DNA of 64,000 nucleotides from Actinomycetota bacterium (GTDB lineage: Bacteria > Actinomycetota > Acidimicrobiia > Acidimicrobiales > Microtrichaceae): contig JADJBW010000001.1 in the NCBI GenBank assembly GCA_016703525.1, positions 620,001 to 684,000 on the forward strand, written 5' to 3'. Position numbers and translations under genes: made by a program. Below, one piece after another: positions 35,964-45,503 of this stretch. Every line of letters begins with the position of its first letter. Positions within the stretch are counted from its first letter, which is position 1. The notes beneath the pieces were generated by a model. It saw nothing but the letters and a program-made list of their open reading frames with translations. It did not search any database and had not been told where the DNA came from.

Positions 35964-36929
35964 TCAGCGCGGCGCGGCCTGTCGGCGCTCGCGGGCGAGG
36001 CCGAGCAGGTACAGCTCGTCGTGCGCGAGCGTCGCGCCGGCCAGCGCGGTGATCTGGGTCACCGCGTCGTACGCGGGTGCGACCTCCACCAGGTCGGCAC
36101 CGACCACGTCGAGGTCGGCGAGGCCCCAGAGCAGTTGCCGCGCCTGCCATGTGGTCGGGCCGCCGATGACGGGTGTGCCCGTGCCGGGCGCGTACGCCGG
36201 ATCGAGGAAGTCGATGTCGAAGGTGACGTAGCAGCGGTGATCGCCGACGATGCGGTGGATCTCGGCCAGCGTCTCCTCGATGCCGATCGCGAAGAACCGG
36301 TCGGCGTGGATCACGTTGAACCCATGGGTGACGTTCGGGGTGCGCATGCCGATCTGCACCGACCGTTCGGGCACGATGATCCCGTCGCGTGCGGCGCGCA
36401 GGAACATCGTTCCGTGGTTCAGCTCCGCGCCCGCGTCCCAGGTGTCGGAGTGCGCGTCGAAGTGGATGAGCGACAACGGGCCGTGAACGGCGGCCGTGGC
36501 GGTGAGCACCGGGTAGGCGATGAGGTGGTCGCCGCCGAGGGTGAGCACGTTCGCCCCCGCCTTCACGAGGAGGCCCACGTGGTCGATGACGTTCGTGAGC
36601 ATCGCCTGGGTATCGCCCGGCGCGTACCCCACATCGAAGTAGTCGACCACGCGATGTCGGTCGAACAGCGAGTGGTCCCAGGGCCACAACCCCTGCGAGA
36701 ACTCGGCGCTCAGGCTGGACTGCTCGCGGACGGCCCGCGGCCCGGAACGGGCACCGGGACGATTGGTCGTGGCGATGTCGTAGGGCACGCCGACGATCGC
36801 CAGGTCGATCTCGTCGACGCGCCGATGGGTCTGCGCCCGGCCGAAGCTCAGCTGCCCGGCCCACGGCATGTCGAAAGCCTGGGCGTCGCTGATGTCGCCG
36901 GTCGGTCGGTGCGGATCGTGGTCGCTCAT
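35964..36929 (-). CDS. speB: Agmatinase / ureohydrolase family
   Basis: 321 residues from ATG 36929. The di-manganese motifs are complete: LTLGGDHLIAY, IHFDAHSDTWD and TFDIDFLDPAYAPGTG. The family hydrolyses agmatine (or guanidino compounds) to putrescine and urea. The N-terminal ARSGPRAVREQS region fits agmatinases. It could supply putrescine to the polyamine catabolic genes at the right end of the window, but exact substrate is not provable here. Confidence 0.88.
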   Translation of the reverse strand: MSDHDPHRPTGDISDAQAFDMPWAGQLSFGRAQTHRRVDEIDLAIVGVPYDIATTNRPGARSGPRAVREQSSLSAEFSQGLWPWDHSLFDRHRVVDYFDVGYAPGDTQAMLTNVIDHVGLLVKAGANVLTLGGDHLIAYPVLTATAAVHGPLSLIHFDAHSDTWDAGAELNHGTMFLRAARDGIIVPERSVQIGMRTPNVTHGFNVIHADRFFAIGIEETLAEIHRIVGDHRCYVTFDIDFLDPAYAPGTGTPVIGGPTTWQARQLLWGLADLDVVGADLVEVAPAYDAVTQITALAGATLAHDELYLLGLARERRQAAPR

Positions 36930-36967
36930 CGCGACAGTCTCGCGTCGGCGGTCGGTCGGCGTGCGGG

Positions 36968-37615
36968 TCAGCCGCCGGTCTCGGCGCGGATTCGCTTCTT
37001 GGTCGCGGCCCACGAACAGATCGGGCACGAGAGCAGGTCGTGGCGCTGGGCCGGGCAGAACTCGCGGCCGAAGTAGATGATCTGCAGGTGCCGGCGATTC
37101 CACGTCTCGACCGGGAAGACGGCCTTGAGATCGCGTTCGGTGCGCTCGACGGTCGTGCCGTTCGAGAGGCCCCAGCGGGCGGCAAGGCGGTGGATGTGGG
37201 TGTCGACGGCGAAGGCCGGGTGGCCGAACGCCTGCGACATCACCACGCTGGCCGTCTTGTGGCCGACGCCCGGCAGCGACTCGAGGAACTCCCAGTCGGG
37301 GAGGACCTCGCCGCCGGACTCGACGATGCGCTCCGCGGCGAGCCACAGGTTCTTCGCCTTCGTCGGCGCGAGCCCGACCTCGCGGATCAGGCCGAGAATC
37401 TCGTCGGGGCCGAGCGCGAGCATCTTCTCGGGTGTGTCGGCCCGCTCGAACAGCGCAGGCGTGACCTGATTGACCTTCTTGTCGGTGGTCTGCGCCGACA
37501 ACGCGACCGCAACCAGCAGCGTGTACGGGTCGCGATGGTCGAGCGGGATCGGCGGGTCCGGGTACCGCTCGTCGAGGATCGTGCCGATCAGGTCCGCCTT
37601 GTCGCCTCGTCGCAT
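36968..37615 (-). CDS. nth: Endonuclease III, variant iron-sulfur cysteine spacing
   Basis: 215 residues. It has the helix-hairpin-helix LPGVGHKTASVV with catalytic Lys, AVDTHIHRLAARWG with catalytic Asp, and ALSAQTTDKKVNQVTP. It removes oxidised pyrimidines and nicks the abasic site. The C-terminal cluster is atypical: FCPAQRHDLLSCPICSWAA has Cys spacing x9-x2 and no fourth Cys, instead of C-x6-C-x2-C-x5-C. Some other bacterial Nth proteins show a similar CPICS tail, from memory. It follows speB upstream on the same strand. Confidence 0.92.
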   Translation of the reverse strand: MRRGDKADLIGTILDERYPDPPIPLDHRDPYTLLVAVALSAQTTDKKVNQVTPALFERADTPEKMLALGPDEILGLIREVGLAPTKAKNLWLAAERIVESGGEVLPDWEFLESLPGVGHKTASVVMSQAFGHPAFAVDTHIHRLAARWGLSNGTTVERTERDLKAVFPVETWNRRHLQIIYFGREFCPAQRHDLLSCPICSWAATKKRIRAETGG

Positions 37616-37715
37616 CGCCCGACCCTACCGGACCCGATTTCGCCGGTCGGGGGTACCTGTGATCGCATGGGCCCAGGACTATCGTCGAAGCCGCCACACG
37701 TCGGGAGCGGAGCCC

Positions 37716-39005
37716 ATGAGCATCATCGAACACATCCACGGCCGCGAGATCATCGACTCGCGCGGCAACCCCACCGTCGAGGTCGAGGTGGTACTCACCA
37801 CCGGCGCGGCCGGGCGGGCGGCGGTGCCTTCCGGCGCATCGACCGGCCAGTTCGAGGCCGTCGAGCTGCGCGACGGTGGCTCGCGATTCCTCGGCAAGGG
37901 GGTGACCGAGGCCGTCGCCCACGTGAACGACGACATCGCCGAGGCGATCGTGGGCCTCGACGCCCTCGATCAGCGCCAGATCGACCGCATTCTCATCGAC
38001 CTCGACGGCACCGACAACAAGGGTCGTCTCGGCGCCAACGCCATCCTCGGCGTGTCGCTCGCGCTCGCGCGTGCCGCTGCCGAAGAGGTCGGCCTGCCGC
38101 TGTTCCGCTACGTCGGGGGGGCCAACGCTCACGTGCTGCCCGTGCCGATGATGAACGTGTTGAACGGCGGCGAGCACGCCGACAACAACGTCGACCTGCA
38201 GGAGTTCATGATCATGCCGGTCGGCGCCGCCTCGTTCAGCGAGGCGATGCGCTGGGGTATCGAGACCTATCACGTGCTCAAGAAGGTGCTGCACGACAAG
38301 GGCCTGTCCACGGCGATCGGCGACGAGGGCGGCTTCGCTCCGAACCTCGGCTCGAACGAGGAGGCCGTGCAGCTTCTCTGCTCGGCGATCGAGCAGGCCG
38401 GGTACACGCCGGGTGAGCAGATCGCGATCGCGCTCGACGCGGCGAGCTCCGAGTTCTTCACCGACGGCGCATACGTCTTGGCCGGCGAGGGCCGAAGCCT
38501 CAGCCCGACCGACTTCGCGGGGTACCTCGGTGACCTGTGCGCGAAGTACCCGATCGTGTCGATCGAGGACGGCATGGCCGAGGAAGATTGGGACGGCTGG
38601 AAGGCACTGACCGACCTGGTCGGCTCGCGGGTGCAACTCGTGGGCGACGATCTGTTCGTCACCAACGTCGAGCGCCTCAGCCGCGGCATCGAGGCCGGCG
38701 TGGCCAACTCGATCCTCGTGAAGGTCAACCAGATCGGCTCGCTCACCGAGACGCTCGCCTCGGTCGACATGGCGCACCGCGCCGGCTACACCGCCGTGAT
38801 GTCGCACCGCTCCGGCGAGACCGAGGACACCACCATCGCCGACCTGGCCGTTGCGACGAACTGCGGGCAGATCAAGACCGGAGCCCCGGCGCGGTCGGAT
38901 CGGGTCGCCAAGTACAACCAGCTCCTCCGCATCGAGGAACTGCTCGGCGAGGACGCCGCGTTCCTCGGCCTGGGTGCCCTCGCTCGGGGTGCCGGCCGGC
39001 CGTGA
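37716..39005 (+). CDS. eno: Enolase
   Basis: 429 residues from ATG 37716 (MSIIEHIHGREIIDSRGNP) behind GGGAGCGG. Conserved segments are PSGASTGQFEA, NGGEHADNNVDLQEFMI, GDEGGFAPNL, SIEDGMAEEDWDGW, LVGDDLFVTN, KVNQIGSLTET and SHRSGETEDT. It interconverts 2-phosphoglycerate and phosphoenolpyruvate. The frame is open for 82 codons upstream, but these lack homology. The stop overlaps the ftsB-like gene. Confidence 0.97.
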   Translation: MSIIEHIHGREIIDSRGNPTVEVEVVLTTGAAGRAAVPSGASTGQFEAVELRDGGSRFLGKGVTEAVAHVNDDIAEAIVGLDALDQRQIDRILIDLDGTDNKGRLGANAILGVSLALARAAAEEVGLPLFRYVGGANAHVLPVPMMNVLNGGEHADNNVDLQEFMIMPVGAASFSEAMRWGIETYHVLKKVLHDKGLSTAIGDEGGFAPNLGSNEEAVQLLCSAIEQAGYTPGEQIAIALDAASSEFFTDGAYVLAGEGRSLSPTDFAGYLGDLCAKYPIVSIEDGMAEEDWDGWKALTDLVGSRVQLVGDDLFVTNVERLSRGIEAGVANSILVKVNQIGSLTETLASVDMAHRAGYTAVMSHRSGETEDTTIADLAVATNCGQIKTGAPARSDRVAKYNQLLRIEELLGEDAAFLGLGALARGAGRP

Positions 39006-39376
39006 GCCGGCGCGCTCGCCTGTTGCGCGTCGGGCTGGTTGCCGCGGTAGCGCTGGTCGTCGGCGTGCTCGTGCTGCCCGGCCGCCTCTGGTTCGGTCAA
39101 CGTGCCGAGTTGTCGCGGGCCGAGGCGCAGCTCAGCGCGTTGGACCGGAGCAACGACGCGCTCGACAAGCGCGTCGACCAGCTCAATTCGAACGCGGCGA
39201 TCGAGCGTGAGGCGCGCGAGGAGCTCGGCCTCGTGTACCCGCGAGACGAGCTCTACACGCTCACGACCCCGCCCGCGCCGATCGTGAACCTGCCGAAGGT
39301 GTGGCCCTTCAACCGGGTCCAGGACGCGCTCGCGAAGGCGGCGGCGCCGACCGCCGCGACGCCGTCGGACCGCTGA
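39002..39376 (+). CDS. Septum formation initiator family protein (FtsB/DivIC-like)
   Basis: 124 residues from GTG 39002, overlapping eno as GTGA. One membrane helix (LVAAVALVVGVLVLPGRLW) precedes a coiled coil (LSRAEAQLSALDRSNDALDK) and the DivIC/FtsB end motif REAREELGLVYPRDEL. It belongs to the FtsB-FtsL-FtsQ type divisome module. Position after eno is the classical actinobacterial context. Confidence 0.9.
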   Translation: MSRRARLLRVGLVAAVALVVGVLVLPGRLWFGQRAELSRAEAQLSALDRSNDALDKRVDQLNSNAAIEREAREELGLVYPRDELYTLTTPPAPIVNLPKVWPFNRVQDALAKAAAPTAATPSDR

Positions 39377-39486
39377 CGGCGACTCCCTCGCCGCTCGGGT
39401 GGGCACCGGCGTGAGCGTGGTCGCCGAACGTGGAATGATCTGACGACCCGTCAGAGCCGACGGGATTGTTCTCGGAGGTTGCAAAC

Positions 39487-40948
39487 GTGGTCGACGTGCC
39501 CAGCTACGACAAGCTTTTCATCGGCGGTGACTGGGTCACGCCCGCGAGCGATCGCCGTTTCGAGGTCGTGAACCCGGCGACGCTCGAGGTGGTCGGGTCG
39601 ACGCCCGAGGCGGTGGAGGCCGACGTCGATGCGGCCGTCGCCGCGGCCCGCCGGGCCTTCGACGAGGGCCCGTGGCCGTCGACGCCCGCGGCGGAGCGCG
39701 CCGAGGTGATGCAGCGACTCCTCGATGGCATCTATGCCCGGGCGGACGAGCTCGCGCAGGTCATCACCGCCGAGATGGGCAGCCCGATCCTGTTCAGCCA
39801 CTTCGCCCAGGTGGGTGCATCCGCGATGGTGCTCGACTACTTCGTCGGCCTCACGCGCACCTACCCGTTCGAAGAGGTGCGCCCCGGGTTCCTCGGCCCG
39901 GCGCTCGTGCGGCGAGCCGGTCGGCGTCTGCGCCGGCATCATCCCCTGGAACGTGCCGCTGTTCATCACCATGCTCAAGCTCGCGCCGACCCTCGCGTCG
40001 GGCTCGACGCTGGTGCTGAAGCCGGCGCCCGAGACGCCGATCGATGCGTTCATCCTCGCCGAGATCGCCGCGTCGGCCGGGCTCCCGCCCGGCGTTCTCA
40101 ACGTCGTTCCCGCCGGCCGCGAGGTCGGCGAGCATCTGGTGACGGCGCCGGGCGTCGACAAGGTGAGCTTCACGGGCTCGACCCTCGCCGGGCGTCGGAT
40201 CGGCGCCCTCTGCGGCGAGCGGCTGCGGCGCTGCACCCTCGAACTCGGCGGTAAATCCGCTGCGATCCTGCTGCCGGACGTGAACCTCGACGAGGCGCTG
40301 CCGGGGCTGCTGCCCAATTCGGTGATGAACAACGGGCAGGCCTGCGTGGCTCAGACCCGCATCCTCGCGCCGGCCTCGCGCTACGACGAGGCGGTCGAGG
40401 CGATCACCGCGGCCGTCGCGTCGATGAACGTGGGCGACCCCACCGACATGTCGACCGACGTGGGCCCGCTCGTTGCGGAGCGTCAGCGCGAGCGAGTCGA
40501 GGGCTACATCGCCAAGGGCCGTGACGAGGGAGCGACCGTCACGACCGGCGGCGGCCGCCCCGACCTTCCGGGGTTCTTCGTCGATCCGACCGTGTTCGCC
40601 GGGGTCGACAACTCGATGACGATCGCCCGCGAAGAGATCTTCGGCCCGGTCGTCTCGGTCATCGCATACGCGGACGCCGACGAGGCCGTTCGCATCGCCA
40701 ACGACAGCGACTACGGCCTGTCGGGTTCGGTGTGGACCTCCGACGTCGAGGCGGGCATCGACGTGGCGCGCCGGGTGCGAACGGGTACGTACACGGTCAA
40801 CGGGTTCGCGATGGAGTGGAGCGCTCCCTTCGGTGGATTCAAGAACTCGGGTGTCGGCCGCGAGCTCGGCCCGGAGGGCCTGGGCGCCTACCTCGAGGCG
40901 AAGACGATCAATCTGCCCCAGGGGTACGAGCCGAAGCTCTCGTTCTGA
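39487..40948 (+). CDS. Aldehyde dehydrogenase (one frameshift)
   Basis: Starts at GTG 39487 with GGAGG 8 bases upstream. The N-terminal frame encodes YDKLFIGGDWVTPASD through FLGPALVR. Near 39908-39915 the frame shifts and family sequence continues as EPVGVCAGIIPWNVPLF, LELGGKSAAIL (Glu) and NNGQACVAQTR (catalytic Cys) to the stop at 40948. One extra base explains it. All catalytic parts exist, so the gene is either a sequence error or a recent pseudogene. Context does not define the substrate; it interrupts the usual ftsB-DUF501-ppx run. Confidence 0.85.
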
Positions 40949-40970
40949 CCGTGATCGGCACGGTCTGACC

Positions 40971-41540
40971 ATGCGGCCCGCGGCGATCGTGCTGGCCGCG
41001 GGCGGAGCCCGGCGCTTCGGTGGAGACACCCACAAGCTGCTGGCCTCCGCCCGTGGTCGTCGCCTGATCGAGTGGGCGCTGCTCGGACCGCTCGGCGCAG
41101 CCGAGCGTGGCGCCGTGACGGACGTGATCGTGGTGGGTGGCGCGGTCGATCTCACCGACGTGGTGCCGCCGGGCGTGCTGCTCGTCCCCAACCCGGTGTG
41201 GGCTGCCGGCATGGCGACCTCGCTTCGGGCGGGCCTCGACGCGGCGCGGCGGCGCGGCGCCTCGGCGGCCGTCGTCGGGCTCGGCGATCAACCCGGCGTG
41301 GGAACCGACGCCTGGTGCGCCGTCGCCGCCGCCGACGCGCCGATTGCGGTGGCGCGGTACCCCGAGGGTCGGCGTCCGCCGGTACGGTTGTCGGCATCCA
41401 CGTGGCCGCTGCTTCCGAGCACCGGCGACGAGGGTGCCCGGGCCGTGATGACGGCCCATCCCGAACTCGTCGTCGAGGTCCCCATCGTGGGCGACCCCGA
41501 CGACATCGACACGCAAGAGGACCTCGCACGATGGAGCTGA
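40971..41540 (+). CDS. MobA/MocA-like NTP transferase
   Basis: 189 residues from ATG 40971. The nucleotide-binding start IVLAAGGARRFGGDTHKLLA matches the MobA/MocA (molybdopterin or CoxC-type) nucleotidyltransferase family. GLGDQPGVG is the metal-binding segment, and GDPDDIDTQEDL the family C-terminus. It likely transfers CMP, GMP or UMP to a small acceptor. No molybdenum-cofactor gene is visible around it, so the acceptor is open. It overlaps the next small gene by 10 bases. Confidence 0.83.
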   Translation: MRPAAIVLAAGGARRFGGDTHKLLASARGRRLIEWALLGPLGAAERGAVTDVIVVGGAVDLTDVVPPGVLLVPNPVWAAGMATSLRAGLDAARRRGASAAVVGLGDQPGVGTDAWCAVAAADAPIAVARYPEGRRPPVRLSASTWPLLPSTGDEGARAVMTAHPELVVEVPIVGDPDDIDTQEDLARWS

Positions 41541-41685
41541 ACGACGCCACGCAGGCTGTGACCGCCGACGTGTTGGAGACCGCAGGACGACCGCTTCTGC
41601 ACCGCATTGCGCCCGCCGTGGGGCTCGCGCTCGTGGGGCTGATCGTCGGCCTCGTGCTGCGTCGCCGCAGGTGCGGCGCCGACGC

Positions 41686-41689
<4 letters not shown>
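41531..41689 (+). CDS. 52-residue single-pass membrane protein, unknown function
   Basis: MELNDATQAVTADVLETAG, then a membrane helix (IAPAVGLALVGLIVGLVLRR) and a short basic, Cys-containing tail. It lies between the NTP transferase (overlap 10 bases) and DUF501 (GTGA overlap), so the three are coupled. No family is recognised. An Arg-rich cytoplasmic end after the helix suggests N-out topology or a short anchor. Confidence 0.6.
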
Positions 41690-42194
<505 letters not shown>

Positions 42195-42198
<4 letters not shown>

Positions 42199-42921
42199 GT
42201 CGCGTCGCGGCGATCGACTGCGGGACCAACTCGCTGCGGCTGCTCATCGGCGACGCCACGACGTCGGACGAGCGCCTGATGCGCATCACACGGCTCGGCC
42301 GAGGCGTCGACGCCACCGGCCGCCTCGATGCCGGCGCGGTCGAGCGAAGCCTGGAGGTGCTGGCCGAGTTCCGTTCCGTGCTCGACCGGTACGACGTGAG
42401 CTCGGTCCGGATGACCGCCACGTCGGCGGCGCGCGATGCGGTCAACCGGGACGACTTCTTCGACCCGGCGGAGGCGATCATCGGGGTGCGGCCCGAACTG
42501 ATCACCGGCCATGACGAGGCGGCGCTCAGCTTCCTCGGAGCGACCGCCGAGCTCGACCCGGGCGACGGCCCGTTCGTGGTGGTCGACATCGGCGGCGGAT
42601 CCACCGAGATCGCGTTCGGCACCACGCGAGTCGAGGCATCGATCTCGATCGACGTCGGCTGCGTCCGAATGACCGAACGGTTCCTGGAACACGATCCGCC
42701 CCGCGCCGATGAGCTCGCGTCCTGCCTCTCGGTGCTCGACCTGTATTGGGACGACGTGCGCGATGCGATGCCGATGATCGGCGCCGCGTCGACCTTCGTC
42801 GGGCTGGCCGGCACCGTCGTGACCGTGGCGGCCGTCGAGCTGGGACTCGCGGCGTACGACCGAAGCGCGACCCACCACTTCCGCCTGTCGAAGGACGCCG
42901 CGGAGGACGTGTTCCGCACGC
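42195..42921 (+). pseudogene. Ppx/GppA exopolyphosphatase family gene, 3' end missing
   Basis: From ATG 42195 the product matches Ppx/GppA: VAAIDCGTNSLRLLIGD, ATSAARDAVNRDDFF, VVVDIGGGSTEIAFG, and GLAGTVVTVAAVEL. Homology runs to EDVFRT (residue 242, base 42920). The usual end, about 60-70 residues with a GG-x-x-VL and ERDILDG-type motif, is missing. The frame remains open to 43571 but only as the wrong frame of the following GNAT gene. The family hydrolyses polyphosphate or (p)ppGpp. The break looks like a deletion joining two genes. Confidence 0.8.
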
Positions 42922-42957
42922 GCGCTGACATCCAGCGACTTCGCGGCGTGGCGCGAG

Positions 42958-43476
42958 GTGCGCCGCCACAACGTCGATTGGCTGACCAAATGGGAGCCGA
43001 GTCGCGTGCCTGGGTCACCCGACGCGGTCGAGGATCGGCAGGCCTTCGTGGCCCGGTGCGCTGCGCGGGCCCGCGAGACCCAGCTGGGGATCGGCCACGG
43101 GTTCGGCATCTTCGTCGACGGCTATTTCGCGGGCGAGATCAACGTGAACGCGATCCAGCGCGGCCCGTTCCAGAACGCCTACGTGGGGTACTGGATCGAC
43201 GAGCGACGCGCCGGCCGCGGGTACGTGCCCGAGTCGCTGGTGCTGGTGGCCCGATACGCGTTCGAGGACCTGCTGCTGCATCGGGTGCAGGTGGCGATCA
43301 TCCCGCGGAACACCGCGAGTCGCCGCGTGGCCGAGAAGCTCGGGCTGCGCAACGAGGGGACGGCCGAGCGCTACCTCGAGATCAACGGCGCGTGGGAGGA
43401 CCACGTGCGCTACGCGATCACCGCCGAGGAGTGGACGGTGCGCCGCGACGAGCTGCTCACCGCTTGGGCGTACTGA
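42958..43476 (+). CDS. RimJ-like GNAT N-acetyltransferase, 5' end missing
   Basis: Open from GTG 42958, 172 residues: RRHNVDWLTKWEPSRV, GEINVNAIQRGPFQNAYVGY, DERRAGRGYVPESL (acetyl-CoA loop), NTASRRVAEKLGLRNEGTAE. Family sequence continues upstream in frame without a start as RALTSSDFAAWRE from about 42919, immediately after the ppx break. About 10-15 N-terminal residues are therefore lost in the junction. It would acetylate protein N-termini or similar amines. It overlaps the convergent enoyl-CoA hydratase gene by 20 bases. Confidence 0.82.
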   Translation: MRRHNVDWLTKWEPSRVPGSPDAVEDRQAFVARCAARARETQLGIGHGFGIFVDGYFAGEINVNAIQRGPFQNAYVGYWIDERRAGRGYVPESLVLVARYAFEDLLLHRVQVAIIPRNTASRRVAEKLGLRNEGTAERYLEINGAWEDHVRYAITAEEWTVRRDELLTAWAY

Positions 43477-44215
43477 CCCGCGCGGCGAGCCGGGCCAGGC
43501 GCTCGGCGAAGTGCGGTTGGTTGATCGAGTGGACCTGCGGCGTGAGCTCGGTCTCGACCGCGAGCCGGTGATCGTCGACGGTGGCCATCGTGGCGATGGT
43601 GGCCTTGACGGTGGCCACCAGTTCCGGCGGGCCCTCCGCGGCGCGCTGCGCCAGAGCGATCGCTCGATCGAGGAGCTCGGCGTCGTCGACGCAGCGCCAC
43701 GCCAGGCCGATGCGCTCGGCCTCCGCCCCGTCGGCCGCCTCGCCGAAGAGCACCATCGCTGCGGTGGCCTGCGGGCCGACGATGCGCCGCATCATCCAGG
43801 TGTGACCGCCGCCGGGGTGAATGCCGAGATCGAGGAATCTGGTGTCGAAGCGAGCCGACCGTGCCGCGAGCCGCACGTCGCACGCGAGCGCCAGGTTCAT
43901 CCCGGCGCCCACGGCGTGGCCGTTCACGGCCGCCACCGTGGGCAAGGGCGACTCGGCGACGCGGAGAAAGCCGGCGTAGATCGCCTGGAGGCCCTCGCGC
44001 TGGGAGTCGCCCAGTTCGCTCAGGTCGGCGCCGGCGCAGAACGACGAACCGGCGCCGGTCACGACGACGGCGCCGACCTCGGCCGATGCCTCGATCCGGT
44101 CGAATGCCGCCGCGAGTTCGCCGCACAGCTCCAGGCTCAACGCGTTTCGTCGGCTCGGATCGTTGAGCGACACGACGGCGACACGGCCGACGGTGGTGGT
44201 CTCGATGAATGCCAC
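43457..44215 (-). CDS. Enoyl-CoA hydratase/isomerase family protein
   Basis: 252 residues with the crotonase fold: VAVVSLNDPSRRNALSLEL, the oxyanion-hole segment GAGSSFCAGADLSEL, AAVNGHAVGAGMNLALACD, and IHPGGGHTWMM. The second catalytic Glu position, after GGG, is replaced by HTW, so the exact reaction is uncertain (hydratase, isomerase or thioesterase-like). It converges on the GNAT gene and is divergent from the GT4 gene. Confidence 0.88.
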   Translation of the reverse strand: MAFIETTTVGRVAVVSLNDPSRRNALSLELCGELAAAFDRIEASAEVGAVVVTGAGSSFCAGADLSELGDSQREGLQAIYAGFLRVAESPLPTVAAVNGHAVGAGMNLALACDVRLAARSARFDTRFLDLGIHPGGGHTWMMRRIVGPQATAAMVLFGEAADGAEAERIGLAWRCVDDAELLDRAIALAQRAAEGPPELVATVKATIATMATVDDHRLAVETELTPQVHSINQPHFAERLARLAARVSTPKR

Positions 44216-44255
44216 GCCGGACTCCGTTCGATCGGGCTGCTACCTTCGCTGGGCC

Positions 44256-45494
44256 ATGCGAGCCGTGCACATCGTACAGAGCGCCCCGTGGCCGTCGACT
44301 GATGGAACCCGGCTGCGCAACGCGGCGGTCGCTCGGGCCCTATCGCGGGTCGCCGACCTGCACATGGTGAGCCTCGGGGTGGCCGGGGTGGCGGCGACGG
44401 ACGAGGAATCGGCGGCCCTCGCGCACGGTGTCGAGCGGTTCTTCCAGGTTCCGGTGCCGCCGTCGCGCGCCGCGACGCCGGTTGCCCGCTGGGTGCGGAG
44501 CGGACGACCGCGCCGGCTGCTCCCGTTCGAGACGCCGGAGGTCCGGGCCGGGTTCGCGTCGCTTGCGGGGTCGGGGCTGGACATCGGCGGCTACGACGTG
44601 GTGTGGCTCTCGAGCGCCTACGTCGCCGCCGCGGCGCCCGACGGGTTGGGCCGCCGCGTCGTGCTCGACCTCGACGACGACCAGCGCGAGCTGCTGCGGG
44701 CCGCCCGCCGCGCCCGCCCCGCCGTGGGCACCGATACCGGCGTGCGTGATCGGGCGGCGGTCTGGGCGCGATGGGGCACCGCGCAGGTCGCGAACGCGGT
44801 CGACGCTCGGCGTTGGGACGGCGTGTACGACGCCGCGTTCGCGGCGGCCGATGCGGTGGTGGTGTGCAGCGAGGACGATCGGCGTCGCCTGCACCACCGG
44901 CGGATGGCCGTGGTCCCGAACGGCTACGAGCTCGCCGGGCGGGCGACGAGCGATCGGTCGCCGCGGCCGGGCGTGGCGGTGTTCGTGGGGCTGATGAGCT
45001 ACGAGCCGAACCGCGACGCGGCGGTGTGGGTCGCGCGAGAGGTGTGGCCGAAGGTGCGAGCCTGCCGGCCCGACGCGGTCCTGCGCCTCGTGGGCCGAAA
45101 CGCCGACGCGGTCGCGGAGCTCGCGGACTGCCCCGGTGTCGAGGTCGTGGGCGAGGTCGACGACGTGGCGGACGAGCTTCGGGCCGCGGCGCTGGCGGTG
45201 GTCCCGATCCGCTTCGGTGGCGGCACCAGGCTGAAGGTCGTTGAGGCGATGGCCAACGGTGTGCCGATGGTGTCGACGACGCTGGGGTGCGAGGGCATCG
45301 ATGTGCGCAACGGCGAGCATCTGCTCATCGCCGATCGTGCCGCCGACTTCGCCGCCGCGTGCGAGCGAATCTTCGCCGATGCCGCGTTGGCCGACCGGCT
45401 CGCAGCGGCTGCTGCGGAGCGGTTCGAGAAGCGATACCGGTGGTCGACGATCGAGGCCGGAATCGGCGAGCTCGTCACCGACCTTGCCCGATAG
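44256..45494 (+). CDS. GT4-family glycosyltransferase
   Basis: 412 residues from ATG 44256. GT-B architecture: N-terminal HIVQSAPWPSTDGTRLRN acceptor domain and C-terminal VAVFVGLMSYEPNRDAA, VVPIRFGGGTRLKVVEAMA, GVPMVSTTLGCEGI. The EAMA/GG-x-R-K region binds the nucleotide sugar. Likely used in cell-surface glycan or glycolipid synthesis. The upstream frame extension is not used. It converges with the epimerase gene, 9 bases apart. Confidence 0.88.
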   Translation: MRAVHIVQSAPWPSTDGTRLRNAAVARALSRVADLHMVSLGVAGVAATDEESAALAHGVERFFQVPVPPSRAATPVARWVRSGRPRRLLPFETPEVRAGFASLAGSGLDIGGYDVVWLSSAYVAAAAPDGLGRRVVLDLDDDQRELLRAARRARPAVGTDTGVRDRAAVWARWGTAQVANAVDARRWDGVYDAAFAAADAVVVCSEDDRRRLHHRRMAVVPNGYELAGRATSDRSPRPGVAVFVGLMSYEPNRDAAVWVAREVWPKVRACRPDAVLRLVGRNADAVAELADCPGVEVVGEVDDVADELRAAALAVVPIRFGGGTRLKVVEAMANGVPMVSTTLGCEGIDVRNGEHLLIADRAADFAAACERIFADAALADRLAAAAAERFEKRYRWSTIEAGIGELVTDLAR

Positions 45495-45503
45495 GCGCGG
45501 GCG

